A DNA stretch of 64,000 bases from Emiliania huxleyi CCMP1516 (Eukaryota > Haptophyta > Isochrysidales > Noelaerhabdaceae): the NCBI RefSeq assembly GCF_000372725.1, contig NW_005196021.1, forward strand, positions 1,168,422 to 1,232,421, in the 5' to 3' direction. Of this stretch, positions 32,994 to 44,308 are shown piece by piece. Both the position numbers and the translations under genes were made by a program. The notes under the pieces were generated by a model. It was not told the origin of the DNA. It saw only the letters and a list, made by a program, of their open reading frames with translations, and made no database searches. The stretch's first letter is position 1; every line of letters begins with the position of its first letter.

Positions 32994-35905
32994 CTAGGGA
33001 GCAGACAGGAGCAACAGGAGCGGGTTCTCCATGTATTTCTTGAACGACTTGAGGTACTGGGCGGCAATCATGCCGTCCACCACCCGGTGGTCCGACGAGA
33101 GGCTGCAAACGGCGGGGTGGTGGAGGGGTCAGCCGCCGCCCCGTCTCGCAAGGGCTGGGCGGCGAGGAGCAGGGCGAGGCGGGCGGCGGCGCACGAGACG
33201 ACCATGACCGACTTTGTCGTGAAGCCGCCCTTGCCGTCAGGGACAACCTTGACGTCCGCGCCGCCCACCGCAAGGATGCACGCCTGCGAGGGGCATCACC
33301 ATGAAAAGCCGTGTCCCGGGATGGGGAATTTTTAGGCTGGGGTGTCTCCGCTTTGGCAGCCGCCGTGTGTGCAATAGGGTGTGTACGATCGGCTCGCGAG
33401 CACCTGCGGCACATAGCTGAATGCCCGGACCGTCTCCTCCAATCACGGCGAGTCTCGGCGACTCTCGGCAACTCTCGGCCAATCTCGTGAGCCCTTGGCC
33501 AACCTCACCTGCGGCGCGTTGATGATCGCGGTGAACTGCTTGACGCCCATCGATCCTGTGGAGGAGGAGGAGAGAGGAAGAGAGGAGGTGAGGGCGGGCG
33601 GCCTTCCGGGGCGGGGCCGGCAGTCCGGGTCGCCGATCGCGACTGCGTGTCTCGTGTGCGCTTCCCCTTTAGCCGTGAGTCCTCGGGGAATGGGTGGCAG
33701 GCAGGTCGAACTGCTCACCGAGGTTGGAGATGGTGAAAGTACCGCCGAGGAATTGCTCGGGCTTGAGCTTGTTCTCCTTGGCCAACCCCGCGAGAGTCTT
33801 TGCGGCGGCGGGGAGGCGGCGGTGAGGGGCGGCGGCGAGGGGCGGCGGTGGCGAGGTGGAGTGGGATGCAGCGAGGAGAGCGGCAGCGAGAGAGAGCGAG
33901 AGAGAGACAGAGAGGAGAGAGAAAGAGACGGGACGAGAGAGAGAAATGGCGCAACGGTGGAGGGGGACTGGCCGCCGCGGTGCCTTGACGTCCTTCGAGA
34001 TGTCGAGGACAGACTTGGAGTCGGCACCTGTTCACAGTAGCCCGCGTTGGTGGGCGCCTTTCACATATCTTCAAAGACCCACCTTGAGGAGGCGGCGCCA
34101 AACACGATTGGCGTGAGCAGCCCCCGGTCGGTGTTGACGGCGACCGAGATGTCGGCGGCGGAGTACTGGCCTACAAGTCGGAGAAGCACGGACGGCGTGA
34201 ACGCCACATCGCACAGCGCCTCGACCAGGCCACATGTTCGAGCATTCGTGCGGACACGGCGGCCACAGGGTTGAACACGTCGTGTCTGAGATCGCGCGGC
34301 GGCCTCCAAACGAGTACCGGGCGTGGCTTCCGCATCTAGGGGCACTCGCGGATGTACTCGTCCGTGTACGACGAGTTGCACGCGGGCACCTCCTTGAGCG
34401 CGAGCGCCGCCGCCTTGATGACGTAGTCGTTGACGGAGATCTTCGCCTCGAGCGCCTGAGAGGCGGCGGAGGCCAGGGTGTGGCAAAGGTCCGGGAGAGA
34501 GGGGGGGGGGGGGGGGGGGGGGCTCGGCTGCGTCTCGGATGCCCTCGCGTGATCTCGGCTGTATCACGAGGCTGCACGCGCCTCGTTGATTGACTTGCGC
34601 ACGCCCATCAAAGCACCCATCTCGATCTCCATCATGACTGCGCAAGACGGGGAGGCAGCCGCACGCCCCGGTCAGAGAGCGAGAGGGGGAGGGCGGGAGG
34701 GCGGACGGGTGGGAGGGCGAGAGGGGCGAGAGGGTGCTAGAGAGAGCGCCGTCGCACTTCGCGGGCACTAAAGAGGGTGGCTCAGTGCTTAGAGCCGGGA
34801 CGGGGCGGGTGGGGCGATTTGGTGGTGGGTGCGGAATGTTTGCGTCGCGTGGCTCCGAGCGGCGGCGGCGGCACCGTAGTAGTGGGGGTTCTCGTTCTTG
34901 TTCTTGACCATGTTCTTCGCGGTCACCTACGCGGCGGCCAGTGCGCGACGCGGTCGGACCGGAGCTGGCTGAAGGTTCAATATGTAGATGTGGTCGCAGT
35001 GACGGGCAACGCAAAAGCTGCGACCAGACGTCTGTGACGGGTGTGCGTGCCCCGCCCGGCTCCCGAACGCGGGCGCTTTAGTGTCGGGCGAAGAGTGGCC
35101 GACGCGGGGCCGGGGATGGGGCGGAGGGGCTCCCGTATCGCACCTTGCGGATGTTCGAGTTCGGCAGGTCGATGTATTCCGCACCGGCTGGCACCACAGC
35201 CGCGCCGGGCGCGGCTCCCTTTGCCGTCGTCGCCTCCTCTGCGGACGGTTCCTTGACGTCCGCGGCGATGACGCGGCCGCCCGGGCCGGTGCCCTTGAGG
35301 GCGGCAAGCGGGATCCCCATCTGCGCCGCCATCCGCTTCGCCAGCGGACTGGCTGGCACAGGCGCGCCAGCGGCTCTCGGCGCTGCGGCGGCCACCACGC
35401 CCGCCGGTGGCGGCGGCGGCGCGGCGGCGGCGGGCGCGGGCGCGGGCGCGGGCTTCGCGGGGGCCAGCTCCGCTTTGTTGCCCGTGCTCGAAGACGGCAC
35501 GTAGTCCGCGAAGGCACCGACATCACCCGCCTCGTCCACGACGACGGCCACGCTGGTGCCGACCAGGACATCCTCTGTGCCCTCGGGGACGAGGATCTTG
35601 GCGAGGATCCCGTCGTCCACGGCCTCGTAGTCGACCGTCGCCTTGTCGGTCTCCACCTCTGCAATCACGTCGCCCGCCTCGATGCTGTCACCCTCCTTCT
35701 TCTTCCACGTCACAAGGTTCCCTTGCGTCATCGTGGGCGAGAGGGCAGGCATCGGCAGCAGCGAGTGCGGCGGCAGGCAGAGCCATCTCCTGCCGAGCAG
35801 CGTGCCGCCACCGGCAGCTGCTGCGCCGCGCCCGCCAACCCGCCTCAACAGCGACGTCGCGGCGCGCATCTTGCGACCGAAGGCTGCCGAGCGCAAAGCC
35901 GACAC
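32994..35905 (-). CDS. Pyruvate dehydrogenase E2 (dihydrolipoamide acetyltransferase), 10 exons
   Basis: Exons (minus): 35905-35144, 34926-34875, 34637-34582, 34455-34350, 34170-34099, 34027-33984, 33797-33719, 33555-33509, 33283-33195, 33102-32994. They join in frame to 471 aa. Domains: a basic targeting peptide (MSALRSAAFGRKMRAATSLL), a single lipoyl domain with VETDKAT (Lys88), an Ala/Pro linker, a peripheral-subunit-binding domain (SPLAKRMAAQMGIPLAALKG) and the catalytic domain, ending with SSDHRVVDGMIAAQYLKSFK, which carries the His and Asp of the active site near 440. The enzyme passes the acetyl group from lipoamide to CoA in the mitochondrial or plastid complex. Introns 3-6 begin with GC; for intron 4 no in-frame GT alternative exists. 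Introns 3 and 8 carry periodic CCGAGA words. A TATA-like AATATTTAAGG lies ~30 bp before the ATG. Confidence 0.92.
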
Positions 35906-36737
35906 TCCCCGATTCAGTCGGGATGGCGTCCTTAAATATTATTGAAGCAGCAGCTCGCTCGCACGACACACTAGGCACGGGACTGGCGCGCACCACTGTG
36001 GGGCGGCGGCGCGCAGGCAAAGCCGTCTCATTGTTGGACAGTTTTCTAAATATGGAGCTCTACGAACATACCTGACTGAGCAGCCCCACCCATGCATGAT
36101 TGCATGTCTGCTCGATGCTGCCTTCCTTGTAGGCTGTCTCTATAGTTTTCCTCTCGCAGACTGGTGATTGCCCGGCCGCGCGCAGCGCTAATCGGGCGTC
36201 CTTTGCTCCTCCGCGAGCTGCTATAAGGGCGCAAAATATACGCAGAAGATGCGGTCGAAGATGCAGTCGCCTCGTTCGAATGGCGGCGGCGCCGGCGCGC
36301 AGCGCCACGCCGCCAGGCGTCCGCCGGAGGCTCCCCGGCCGACACATCCCGGCAAGCTTGCCGCGCGCAGCGCCCCGCGCCGCAGGCCCGCCGGAGGCTC
36401 CCCGGCCGACACACTCCGGCTGCTCTCGCGGGCGCGGGAGCGCCGGTGCGCCCGCGCCACGCCACTAGGCGTCCGCCGGGGGCTCTCGCTGCGGCCACAC
36501 CCCGGCAAGCTTGCCGCGCGCAGCGCCCCGCGCCGCAGGCCCGCCGGAGGCTCCCCGGCCGACACACCCCGGCCGTATTCGCTCGTCCACTCGCCCTTCT
36601 CTCGCCGCTCTTGCGCACCTCTTGCGCCCCCCTCTCCCCCGCCGGCCCCGAGAGACTTGGCACGTACCCCCCGCCCCCGCCCCGCCGCCGCCCCGCCCCC
36701 GCCCCGCCCCGCCCCCTCCCCCCTCTCACGCCCGGCA
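35906..36737. other. Upstream region and GC-rich direct repeats
   Basis: The part near the E2 gene is its promoter region. From about 36310 the DNA has direct repeats: GCAAGCTTGCCGCGCGCAGC plus the following ~50 bp at about 36351 and 36503, and GGCTCCCCGGCCGACACA three times. These repeats probably caused the assembly gap that follows. Confidence 0.6.
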
Positions 36738-37360
36738 NNNNNNNNNNNNNNNNNNNNNNNNNNNNNNNNNNNNNNNNNNNNNNNNNNNNNNNNNNNNNNN
36801 NNNNNNNNNNNNNNNNNNNNNNNNNNNNNNNNNNNNNNNNNNNNNNNNNNNNNNNNNNNNNNNNNNNNNNNNNNNNNNNNNNNNNNNNNNNNNNNNNNNN
36901 NNNNNNNNNNNNNNNNNNNNNNNNNNNNNNNNNNNNNNNNNNNNNNNNNNNNNNNNNNNNNNNNNNNNNNNNNNNNNNNNNNNNNNNNNNNNNNNNNNNN
37001 NNNNNNNNNNNNNNNNNNNNNNNNNNNNNNNNNNNNNNNNNNNNNNNNNNNNNNNNNNNNNNNNNNNNNNNNNNNNNNNNNNNNNNNNNNNNNNNNNNNN
37101 NNNNNNNNNNNNNNNNNNNNNNNNNNNNNNNNNNNNNNNNNNNNNNNNNNNNNNNNNNNNNNNNNNNNNNNNNNNNNNNNNNNNNNNNNNNNNNNNNNNN
37201 NNNNNNNNNNNNNNNNNNNNNNNNNNNNNNNNNNNNNNNNNNNNNNNNNNNNNNNNNNNNNNNNNNNNNNNNNNNNNNNNNNNNNNNNNNNNNNNNNNNN
37301 NNNNNNNNNNNNNNNNNNNNNNNNNNNNNNNNNNNNNNNNNNNNNNNNNNNNNNNNNNNN
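36738..37360. other. Assembly gap (N)
   Basis: 623 undetermined bases. Nothing can be said about their content. Confidence 0.99.
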
Positions 37361-37936
37361 TAATAGCTTCAAAGAAGGACCAAGCGCACCAGCGACACAA
37401 GGGACTGTTCTACTAATCAAAACCCGCCCTCAAGGGCTGGGAATGCTGCGCTCCCACGCCACCCCCCGCGAGCCCCCGACCGCCCGACGGGCGACGGCGC
37501 CGACCCCGCGAATTCATCGCTCATCGCGGGACGCGGGGGCTCTCTCGGCTCTACGGACGGCCTACGGGACCGGCCCCAGCTTCGGCTGAGGGCTGAGGTA
37601 GAGCCCGACAAGCTGCCGAGCCCGAAGGAGGTGGGCGTGGGAAGGTGGGGTGGTCCTCACCCCGGCGGCCCGCGCACGCACGCCGTCTGAGCCTAGCGCA
37701 GCGCGAACTCGCTCTGGGCCTAGCGCAGCGCGAGATTTGCGCAGCAACCCGGCCGGGCAACCGTTTAAAAAACTTATTTCTTTTCGTGTTCTCGACAGCA
37801 CCCTCTCGTTTCCTCTCTGAGGGCCCAACTGGGAACAGCTGACGCAGTCTCGCCGAGGCTCGCCCCAGTTGACTCGGCCAGACAAAACCCCCGAGAGGCG
37901 TGGGAGTACCTCGCCAGGCGCATACCGGGTACTAGT
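37361..37936. other. Upstream region with a dispersed repeat
   Basis: The stretch at about 37559-37625 (CTACGGGACCGGCCCCAGCT onward, to GCTGCCGAGCCC) is shared with 56529-56585. A duplicated CTAGCGCAGCGCGA lies near 37700. No gene seen. Confidence 0.5.
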
Positions 37937-38854
37937 ATGGACGTCTACAGCAGCTTCCTAGCCACACTTCTGCTCACCACTGCATCGCCCAGCACGGCCG
38001 CGGCGCCCTCCGCGAAGGTCGTCTCGCCCCGCCCTGCCAAGCCCGCGGCGCCCAACCCTGCCGATGAGCTCCGGGCCTTTATGGACGGCCTGGTCGGCGG
38101 CGTGGAGTGGACAGGGCAGAAGATCGCGGCGGTGGTCGAGCAGCTGGAGAGTGCGCGAGTGCAGAGCGCAAGCGACCTACGACGCCTCACCGCGCAGGCG
38201 CTCAAGGGGTCGCTCGGTCGGCCGCCGCTCGGCTCGATCCGGCTGCTCCCGGTGCAGACGTTTGAGGCGCAGGAGATCCTGGCGATGGCGGCGGCGCGCG
38301 TGCAGCAGCTCGAAAAGCCGCTTCTGCAGCGGCTGCGAGGGTTCGACAGCTGGGTCCAGTCACGCAACGCTTGGCGCCGGGTTCAGTCCCTGATGGGCGA
38401 AACGGAGGACTTCTCGGGCTCGTGGAGGATGGAGGAGCGGCACGACATGGAGCGCTTCCTCGAGCGCCTCGGGTTCAACCCGCTCCAGCGGGCGGCGGTG
38501 CTGCGCGCCGGGCAGGTGCAGGTGATTGCAAAGAAGGCGGGCCGACTACACATCGTCACGCGCGACATCCGCGGCTCGTCTGAGCTCGTGCTGCCCCTCG
38601 ACGGCGGCGCTGTCGCGGGCGAAGGTGACAACAAGCGGCCCGTTCGCTACCGCGCCTTCCGCGAGGGCGGCGCGCTCGTCGTCAAGGAGACGGCGGCGGG
38701 GACGGGCGGCGCGGAGGGCGAGGTCGAGCTCTCCATCTGCCGCCGCACGCTATCCGCGGACGGTCGCATGTGCATCGACGTGCGGAAGCGGACGCCGCAG
38801 GGAGACATGGTGTCTATGAGAGTCGTGTTCACGCGCGCGCAAGGGGAGGGGTAG
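37937..38854 (+). CDS. Lipocalin/FABP-like protein with signal or transit peptide
   Basis: Single exon, ATG 37937 to TAG 38852-38854, 305 aa. The N-terminus MDVYSSFLATLLLTTASPST is a hydrophobic leader followed by a Pro/Ala-rich stretch, as in secreted or plastid-targeted algal proteins. A helical middle part (~45-145) has no known family. The C-terminal ~160 residues resemble the calycin fold of fatty-acid-binding proteins: EDFSGSWRMEERHDMERFLE with the first-strand GxW, then ERLGFNPLQRAAVLRAG, a strand-rich region, and CIDVRKRTPQGDMVSMRVVF as the last strands. A lipid or small hydrophobic ligand is the likely partner. The fold call rests on pattern, not on a profile search. Confidence 0.6.
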   Translation: MDVYSSFLATLLLTTASPSTAAAPSAKVVSPRPAKPAAPNPADELRAFMDGLVGGVEWTGQKIAAVVEQLESARVQSASDLRRLTAQALKGSLGRPPLGSIRLLPVQTFEAQEILAMAAARVQQLEKPLLQRLRGFDSWVQSRNAWRRVQSLMGETEDFSGSWRMEERHDMERFLERLGFNPLQRAAVLRAGQVQVIAKKAGRLHIVTRDIRGSSELVLPLDGGAVAGEGDNKRPVRYRAFREGGALVVKETAAGTGGAEGEVELSICRRTLSADGRMCIDVRKRTPQGDMVSMRVVFTRAQGEG

Positions 38855-39430
38855 GGGGAGATACTCGACGTTGTTTTTTTGTGCATGTATGTGTGTATGT
38901 ACTTTTAGCTTACTGGGAAAAAAGAGAGAGGGCTGAGGGGGTTGTGTTCTCTAGGCCCCTAAGGGCCCTACGCGCGCGGCGTGAGAGCTCGGAAGAGAGT
39001 AGAGAGCGAGCTTTGCATGTATAGAATGCACACGCGCGCAGTGCGTGGACCGTTGGTTTTGCCGCTTTTTCTCGATCGGACAGGATATGTCGATCACTCC
39101 GGGGCCGCCCGCAACGCGCGCCGAGATCGCTCCCGAATCTCCGCTCCCGTCAGCGGCGTCGCTCCTCGCCCCCTCCTCTCGACTTACCTGTGTGCTCGCA
39201 CTCTGCGCGGACAGAGTCGGTCCCCGCCTTGCCTCTCGGGCCCTACGGAGGGGGCGCCGCCAGCTTCGCACGGCGAGCGGCGACGTAAGCGCGCCCCTTC
39301 GTGGTCGAGAGCGGGTCGGGGCAGCTGGGATGGAGCTTGGGCCCGCGCCCAGATGCTTCCCCTCTGTTCAGCTCGAGACTCCGCGCCGCTGGGTTCTCGC
39401 CGCCAAAGTCGCCTAGAGGGCCCCGGCGCA
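38855..39430. other. Convergent intergenic region
   Basis: 3' flank of the FABP-like gene and of the metacaspase gene. Open frames are low-complexity. Nothing else seen. Confidence 0.45.
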
Positions 39431-40677
39431 TCACTCTCTCTCACGAAGCGCGGCCCCGCTCGAGCATCTCCCCGGCGCCTCCCCCACCCCGCCCCCTCTC
39501 GCTCTCCCTCGCTCTCTCTCTCTCTCTCCCCCCCCGCTGCCTGCTTTGCTGCGCCCCTTTGAGCAGCCGAGCCGGTTCTGGCAGCGGTGAAAGGCGGCGC
39601 AAAAGCCCCCGCCGCCCTCGGGCTCAGCCTCAACGAAGGAGGCGTCCGCCTCGGTGAACGGACGGTTTGACGCCATCATGATGGTCTGCGGCATCCCCTT
39701 TCGCTCGGCGTACCGGCGCATCAGTCGCAGCGTCGCCGCCGGGGAGACGGAGGGCGTGTATGCGCCGAGGAAAGCGCGCGTGCACACGCCGCCCTCTGCC
39801 GTCTCGTAGGCGGACTGGTCGTCCTTGCTCGCCGAGATGCAAAAGATGGCGCCCGCCTCGGTCTCGATCGGGTACTCGGGTCCGGAGAGGGTGTGGCGCA
39901 GCGTGTACGGCAGGTCGAGGATCGTGCCGCTGTGGCAGCAGTCGAAGAAGAACATGAGCGAGGAGCCCGCGCCGAATCGGATGGTCGTGCGGAGCTTGTC
40001 GTCCGTCAGCAGGCCTGCCATCTTGAAGTCGCAGGGCACCATCGCCTGCGGAACAGAGGCAAGCGGTGAGCACGCAAAAAAGGAGGGTGTAAGGTCGCAC
40101 CTTGCACGGCCTCGTCGAGGCCGTCTGCCTCGTCGCCGCCGCGGTCGGCAGTCTGCGTGCCGTGGCCCTGAAAAGGCGTCGGCGGAGAGGTTTGTCGACG
40201 CACGAGGGGGGCGAAGGGCGGATCTGAGAGAGCTCTTCCCACCCAGCATGAGGCCCGGCATGGCATCTACAAAGCTCTCACAGAGTACGAGACCCAACCC
40301 TGCCTGCCTGGAGCCGCGTGGAGCCAGCGGCACAGCGCCTCGAGCTCGGCGAGGATATTGCGGCGATTGCTGAGCGCGCTCGGCTTGGGCTGGCCCCAGG
40401 CGGGTGTGTGGTCAGCCAGAAAGGTGACGGCGTAGCTGTTACGTATGAGCGTCTTGACCATGGCCTCCTGGTCGGGCACACAGCCCGGCAGCGCCCACTG
40501 CGTCCCCGGGTAGGAGCAGCAGATGCACAGGGCGCGCCGCTCCTTCACGGCAGCCGCGCGCCACTGCCATTTGGTCGTGCCTTCCTTGCCAGACGCCGGG
40601 CCCCGTCGACTACGCAGGTACGCGGCCCCACCGGCCGCCGCAGCCGCGGCTACGCCAGCGCCGGCTGCGAGCTCCAT
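39431..40677 (-). CDS. Type I metacaspase, at least 3 exons
   Basis: Exons (minus) 40677-40282, 40167-40111, then 40045 onward. The start is ATG 40677 (MELAAGAGVAAAAAAGGAAY), an Ala-rich and possibly membrane-associated leader. LCICCSYPGTQWALPGCVPD is the first strand of the p20 fold. Exon 1 ends WVSYS and exon 2 opens GHGTQTADRGGDEADGLDE, which places the catalytic His134. Exon 3 has SSLMFFFDCCHSGTILDLPY with the catalytic Cys188, ISASKDDQSAYETAEGG and a C-terminal p10-like part. Metacaspases are Arg/Lys-specific cysteine proteases linked to stress and cell death in algae. Intron 2 begins with GC. The frame stays open to 39431 through Glu/Arg/Gly low complexity, so the true 3' end is probably near 39600 or after another exon. 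Confidence 0.85.
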
Positions 40678-41039
40678 GTGTATCGGCCCGCTGCAGAGCT
40701 GTCTTGAATTGAATCGAGAGGGGGCCCGGCTGGGAGAGCGCCTTTCGGCAGAGACGGAGGAGTAGAGGAGGAAGCCTTCGAGCTCTAATAAAAAATTGAT
40801 CCGCGACGGATCCATCCAGTGGCGGCCTGTCGCAATCACCCGCCCGCCGTCCCGGCGGTCCCGCAGCTCGCGCACATCTCCCTCTTAACCCACCTCTAAC
40901 ATCTCTATAAGGGATCCCTATCCTGGTACCTGGTCGAGCGGTGCTCCGGGGGCACGCCCCCGTGCACGCCTCCTCATATGACAGCGCACGGGGGCCGCTG
41001 CCTTCCCACGAGCTGGCCACACCTTCCTAAAAGAGGGGA
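40678..41039. other. Upstream region of the metacaspase gene
   Basis: No gene seen. GGATCC-type short repeats and a CGGGGGCACGCCCCCG palindrome near 40950. Confidence 0.45.
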
Positions 41040-41357
41040 GGACTCCGACCTGTTCCGACCTTGATCAGACCGAAGCTGAGTACTGACCTGTTCCGACCGT
41101 CATCACTTTGAACATGGGTCGGATCATGGTCGGATCAGGGGCGGAACATGGTCTGGAAATTCCCTACGTGCCGCCGCCGCTGACCGCTGTTCGAGCACGG
41201 TCGGATCAGGTCGGATCACGGTCGGAACAGGGTCGGAGTAGGAACTCGAACACGTGGTCGAACGCGGTCGGATCATGTTATGATCATACCTTTTTCCGAC
41301 CGTGTTCGGAACGCTGCCGAACACCCGGTCGGATCACGGTCGAACACAGTACGGATC
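41040..41357 (+). repeat. Degenerate GGTCGGATCA repeat array
   Basis: Many GGTCGGATCA, GGTCGGAACA and complementary GTTCCGACC words over about 320 bp in both orientations. It abuts the left edge of the 540-bp duplication. Confidence 0.75.
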
Positions 41358-41897
41358 AAGCCTGCCTTTACATAGTAAAAAAGAAAACCAGGGCGGCTTT
41401 TCCCCTGTTCACGCCCTCACACAGGCCAAAGTTGGACCGCGCGAGATCGCCCCCTCGCGCCGTCCGTCGGGCCCGAGCTGTATGTCCGTGCCAAAGGCCT
41501 CTCCCGCCCATCGATCGCCTCTGGGCTGACTCGTGCAAGCGGTTCTCCGCGTATCGATGGTGGCCAGTAGCCGGCACTGGTTTGCCGGATGCTGCAGCAC
41601 ACGATAGCTGTGACGCGACAGATACCCCTCTGTGCTGCTGAGCGGGTCCCCGACGCGTGTGCGTGGACGGAATTCGACCCGCGAGGAACCTCTCGAACCG
41701 TTGGTAGCGCTCCACCTCCGACCGGACACGTCAACTGGCCCTGCGTTGAGGCTGCTGCGCATGCATACCGCCAGGGTGCTCACCACGCAGATGCCAGAGA
41801 CGCGCCTATCGCGGCTGCCTCGCTTGCACACGTGTCCACAGACCTCTCCGGTTGACCACTCGGAGATCGGCAGGGCGCGAATTCGCATTTCGGTTCT
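41358..41897 (+). repeat. 540-bp direct duplication, copy 1
   Basis: Starts AAGCCTGCCTTTACATAGTA and ends CGCATTTCGGTTCT. No difference from 43554-44093 was noticed. No protein family was recognised on either strand. Confidence 0.9.
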
Positions 41898-42346
41898 TCC
41901 TCAGAGACAGAAGGCCCACTCGGCATGCTGCGAGGCAACGCCAACATGTGGCATAAAAGTGCACTCCCTGCCACAGAGAGCCACTCGGTGCAGCCGCGCA
42001 GCGGGCTCGTGGCATGACCCGATCCGTGTGGAGTGCACGAGGTGCTCGGCAACGGGTGCAGCCCTGATGCGAGCCGTGCTGGCATGCTCACGCTGTGCGC
42101 CAAAGGCTCGCCACCGCCAGGGTCACAAACCTGGTCCGCAACGCGATTGTGGCCCTGGTAGGGTGGCTTCCTCGATGGCTTGTGACCACGGCGAGCGAAC
42201 ATTTAGCGACCGGCTGCGCAGCCCGACGCCGACCTGGCTCACGGGACCCACAAAGCAGCTATCGCGCAGCGCCCGTCGCTACACGTAGACAGTGAACACT
42301 GGATACGTCCAACGGCGTCCAACTTGGTAAAATTCGGTCCAGCTGA
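41898..42346. other. Unique DNA between duplication copy 1 and MITE 1
   Basis: About 450 bp absent from the second copy, where the duplication runs straight into the MITE. No gene seen. Confidence 0.6.
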
Positions 42347-42350
42347 TTAA

Positions 42351-42517
42351 CCCTGGTAAGTGGACAAAAGTATGCGTTTTTTGGCCTCCCCTCCCTAACA
42401 TTAGCCGGCCAAAATGTGCTCCTACCGGCTAATATTAGGGAGGGGGGGGCGGTCGGGTGTCAGACCTAGCGCTAGGCGTGCGAGGCTGACGTATTTTGGA
42501 CAATCCACCTACCAGGG
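42351..42517 (+). mobile_element. 167-bp TTAA-flanked MITE, copy 1 (piggyBac-like)
   Basis: Flanked by TTAA at 42347-42350 and 42518-42521. Ends are inverted: CCCTGGTAAGTGGA on the left and TCCACCTACCAGGG on the right, with one mismatch. The interior has a second inverted pair (CTCCCTAACATTAGCCGG / CCGGCTAATATTAGGGAG) and a CCTAGCGCTAGG palindrome. TTAA target sites and ends beginning CCC are typical of piggyBac. No coding capacity. Confidence 0.85.
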
Positions 42518-42521
42518 TTAA

Positions 42522-43553
42522 GGGGCAAAGTCGGCTTTCCCAAAAAGGCCTGTTTTCTCGTTTTTCATGCACACCCGGACACAGCCGAGCCTCAGGCGTC
42601 CAAATCGGGGGCTGTGGGGTAGACACGGCACCGGAGGCTTGGCCCGGGGGCGAAGTGAGGGGCGGCGAGGGCTATCGCGAGCACCAAGGCGACTTGCGGG
42701 AATCACTGCTGCACACCACTGGCGCCCAGTCCGACGGCCTGACGGCGACTCATGGACTTTTCACGGGGGGGGAGGCTGCCCACGTGTTGCGTATGACCTA
42801 TGCGCGTGTAGCGGTTGCCGTATCGCCAGTGTTGAAGTGATTGTGGAAGTTATCTTTCGCTGGGGGCAGCCCGGCAAGGCTACTGCGAGGCCGCAGCAGC
42901 AACACACAAATACGGCCGCCGGGGACCGATCGGCCTAGACGGCTAGCGCATGACCAGGGGAGCTGGCAGACGGTCCTCACGGACCAAGACACATAGCTGA
43001 GAGGGCACCTCCGACGCTCAGCCACCAGTAGCAGTATATCTCTCAGCTGAGCCTGGAGTTGAGGCTCGGGCCGTCACGGGAGGGGAGCACGGTTTCATCG
43101 GAACTGTCGCGCAGACACGAGCGGCAGCACGCGCCAGCGCGATGGCAGGGGTCGAGTTGCGATCGCCTATGCGTTGAACAGAGGAGTACTGGCTCCTCTC
43201 TGCCTAGAGACTGCAGTGGCAGTGTGGAGCCGCAGCCGATGCCGCCCGCTCAGACCAGCCGCAGTGACTGCGCCGCGAGCGACGTGAGCGTGTCCAGGCT
43301 GACAGACAGGCGCAGGCAGCGAGGGCCGAGCGCAGGCGCAGCGGCGCACGCAGCGAGGCGCCTGTCAAGCAAGATCCGCACGCCGGGAGCGTCGCTCGGC
43401 GTTCAATTGAGGCGCGCCAGATCCTCGCGAGATTCTCTGACGCAAGCTTTCCTACATATCTATTTTTGTACTCTTTGCTGTACTTTGGGGACGTTATATA
43501 TTGTAAGTACCCGTCCTCAAAGTACAGAAGAGAGTACAGATTTCCCCTCTGCG
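42522..43553. other. Intergenic, no gene seen
   Basis: About 1 kb of mixed DNA with no recognised protein family. Short frames on both strands only. Confidence 0.45.
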
Positions 43554-44093
43554 AAGCCTGCCTTTACATAGTAAAAAAGAAAACCAGGGCGGCTTTTCCC
43601 CTGTTCACGCCCTCACACAGGCCAAAGTTGGACCGCGCGAGATCGCCCCCTCGCGCCGTCCGTCGGGCCCGAGCTGTATGTCCGTGCCAAAGGCCTCTCC
43701 CGCCCATCGATCGCCTCTGGGCTGACTCGTGCAAGCGGTTCTCCGCGTATCGATGGTGGCCAGTAGCCGGCACTGGTTTGCCGGATGCTGCAGCACACGA
43801 TAGCTGTGACGCGACAGATACCCCTCTGTGCTGCTGAGCGGGTCCCCGACGCGTGTGCGTGGACGGAATTCGACCCGCGAGGAACCTCTCGAACCGTTGG
43901 TAGCGCTCCACCTCCGACCGGACACGTCAACTGGCCCTGCGTTGAGGCTGCTGCGCATGCATACCGCCAGGGTGCTCACCACGCAGATGCCAGAGACGCG
44001 CCTATCGCGGCTGCCTCGCTTGCACACGTGTCCACAGACCTCTCCGGTTGACCACTCGGAGATCGGCAGGGCGCGAATTCGCATTTCGGTTCT
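43554..44093 (+). repeat. 540-bp direct duplication, copy 2
   Basis: Same sequence as 41358-41897. It joins directly to the AGCTGA sequence that precedes both MITE copies. Confidence 0.9.
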
Positions 44094-44103
44094 AGCTGAT
44101 TAA

Positions 44104-44270
44104 CCCTGGTAAGTGGACAAAATTATGCGTTTTTTGGCCTCCCCTCCCTAACATTAGCCGGCCAAAATGTGCTCCTACCGGCTAATATTAGGGAGGGGGG
44201 GGCGGTCGGGTGTCAGACCTAGCGCTAGGCGTGCGAGGCTGACGTATTTTGGACAATCCACCTACCAGGG
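44104..44270 (+). mobile_element. 167-bp TTAA-flanked MITE, copy 2
   Basis: TTAA at 44100-44103 and 44271-44274. Differs from copy 1 by a single base near the left end. Its right TTAA lies 35 bp before the ATG of the GPCR-like gene. Confidence 0.85.
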
Positions 44271-44308
44271 TTAAAAACGGTCGTCCGGCGGGCGCTTCGC
44301 CATCTGGG

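Noticed and set aside
36249-37589. Long frames across 36.2-37.6 kb
   Set aside because: They run through the N gap and GC-rich repeats and carry no real sequence information.
41358-44093. Two 540-bp direct repeats as LTRs of a short retroelement
   Set aside because: The ends are not TG...CA, no primer-binding site or polypurine tract was seen, no target duplication was found, and the MITE is shared too, which fits a segmental duplication better.
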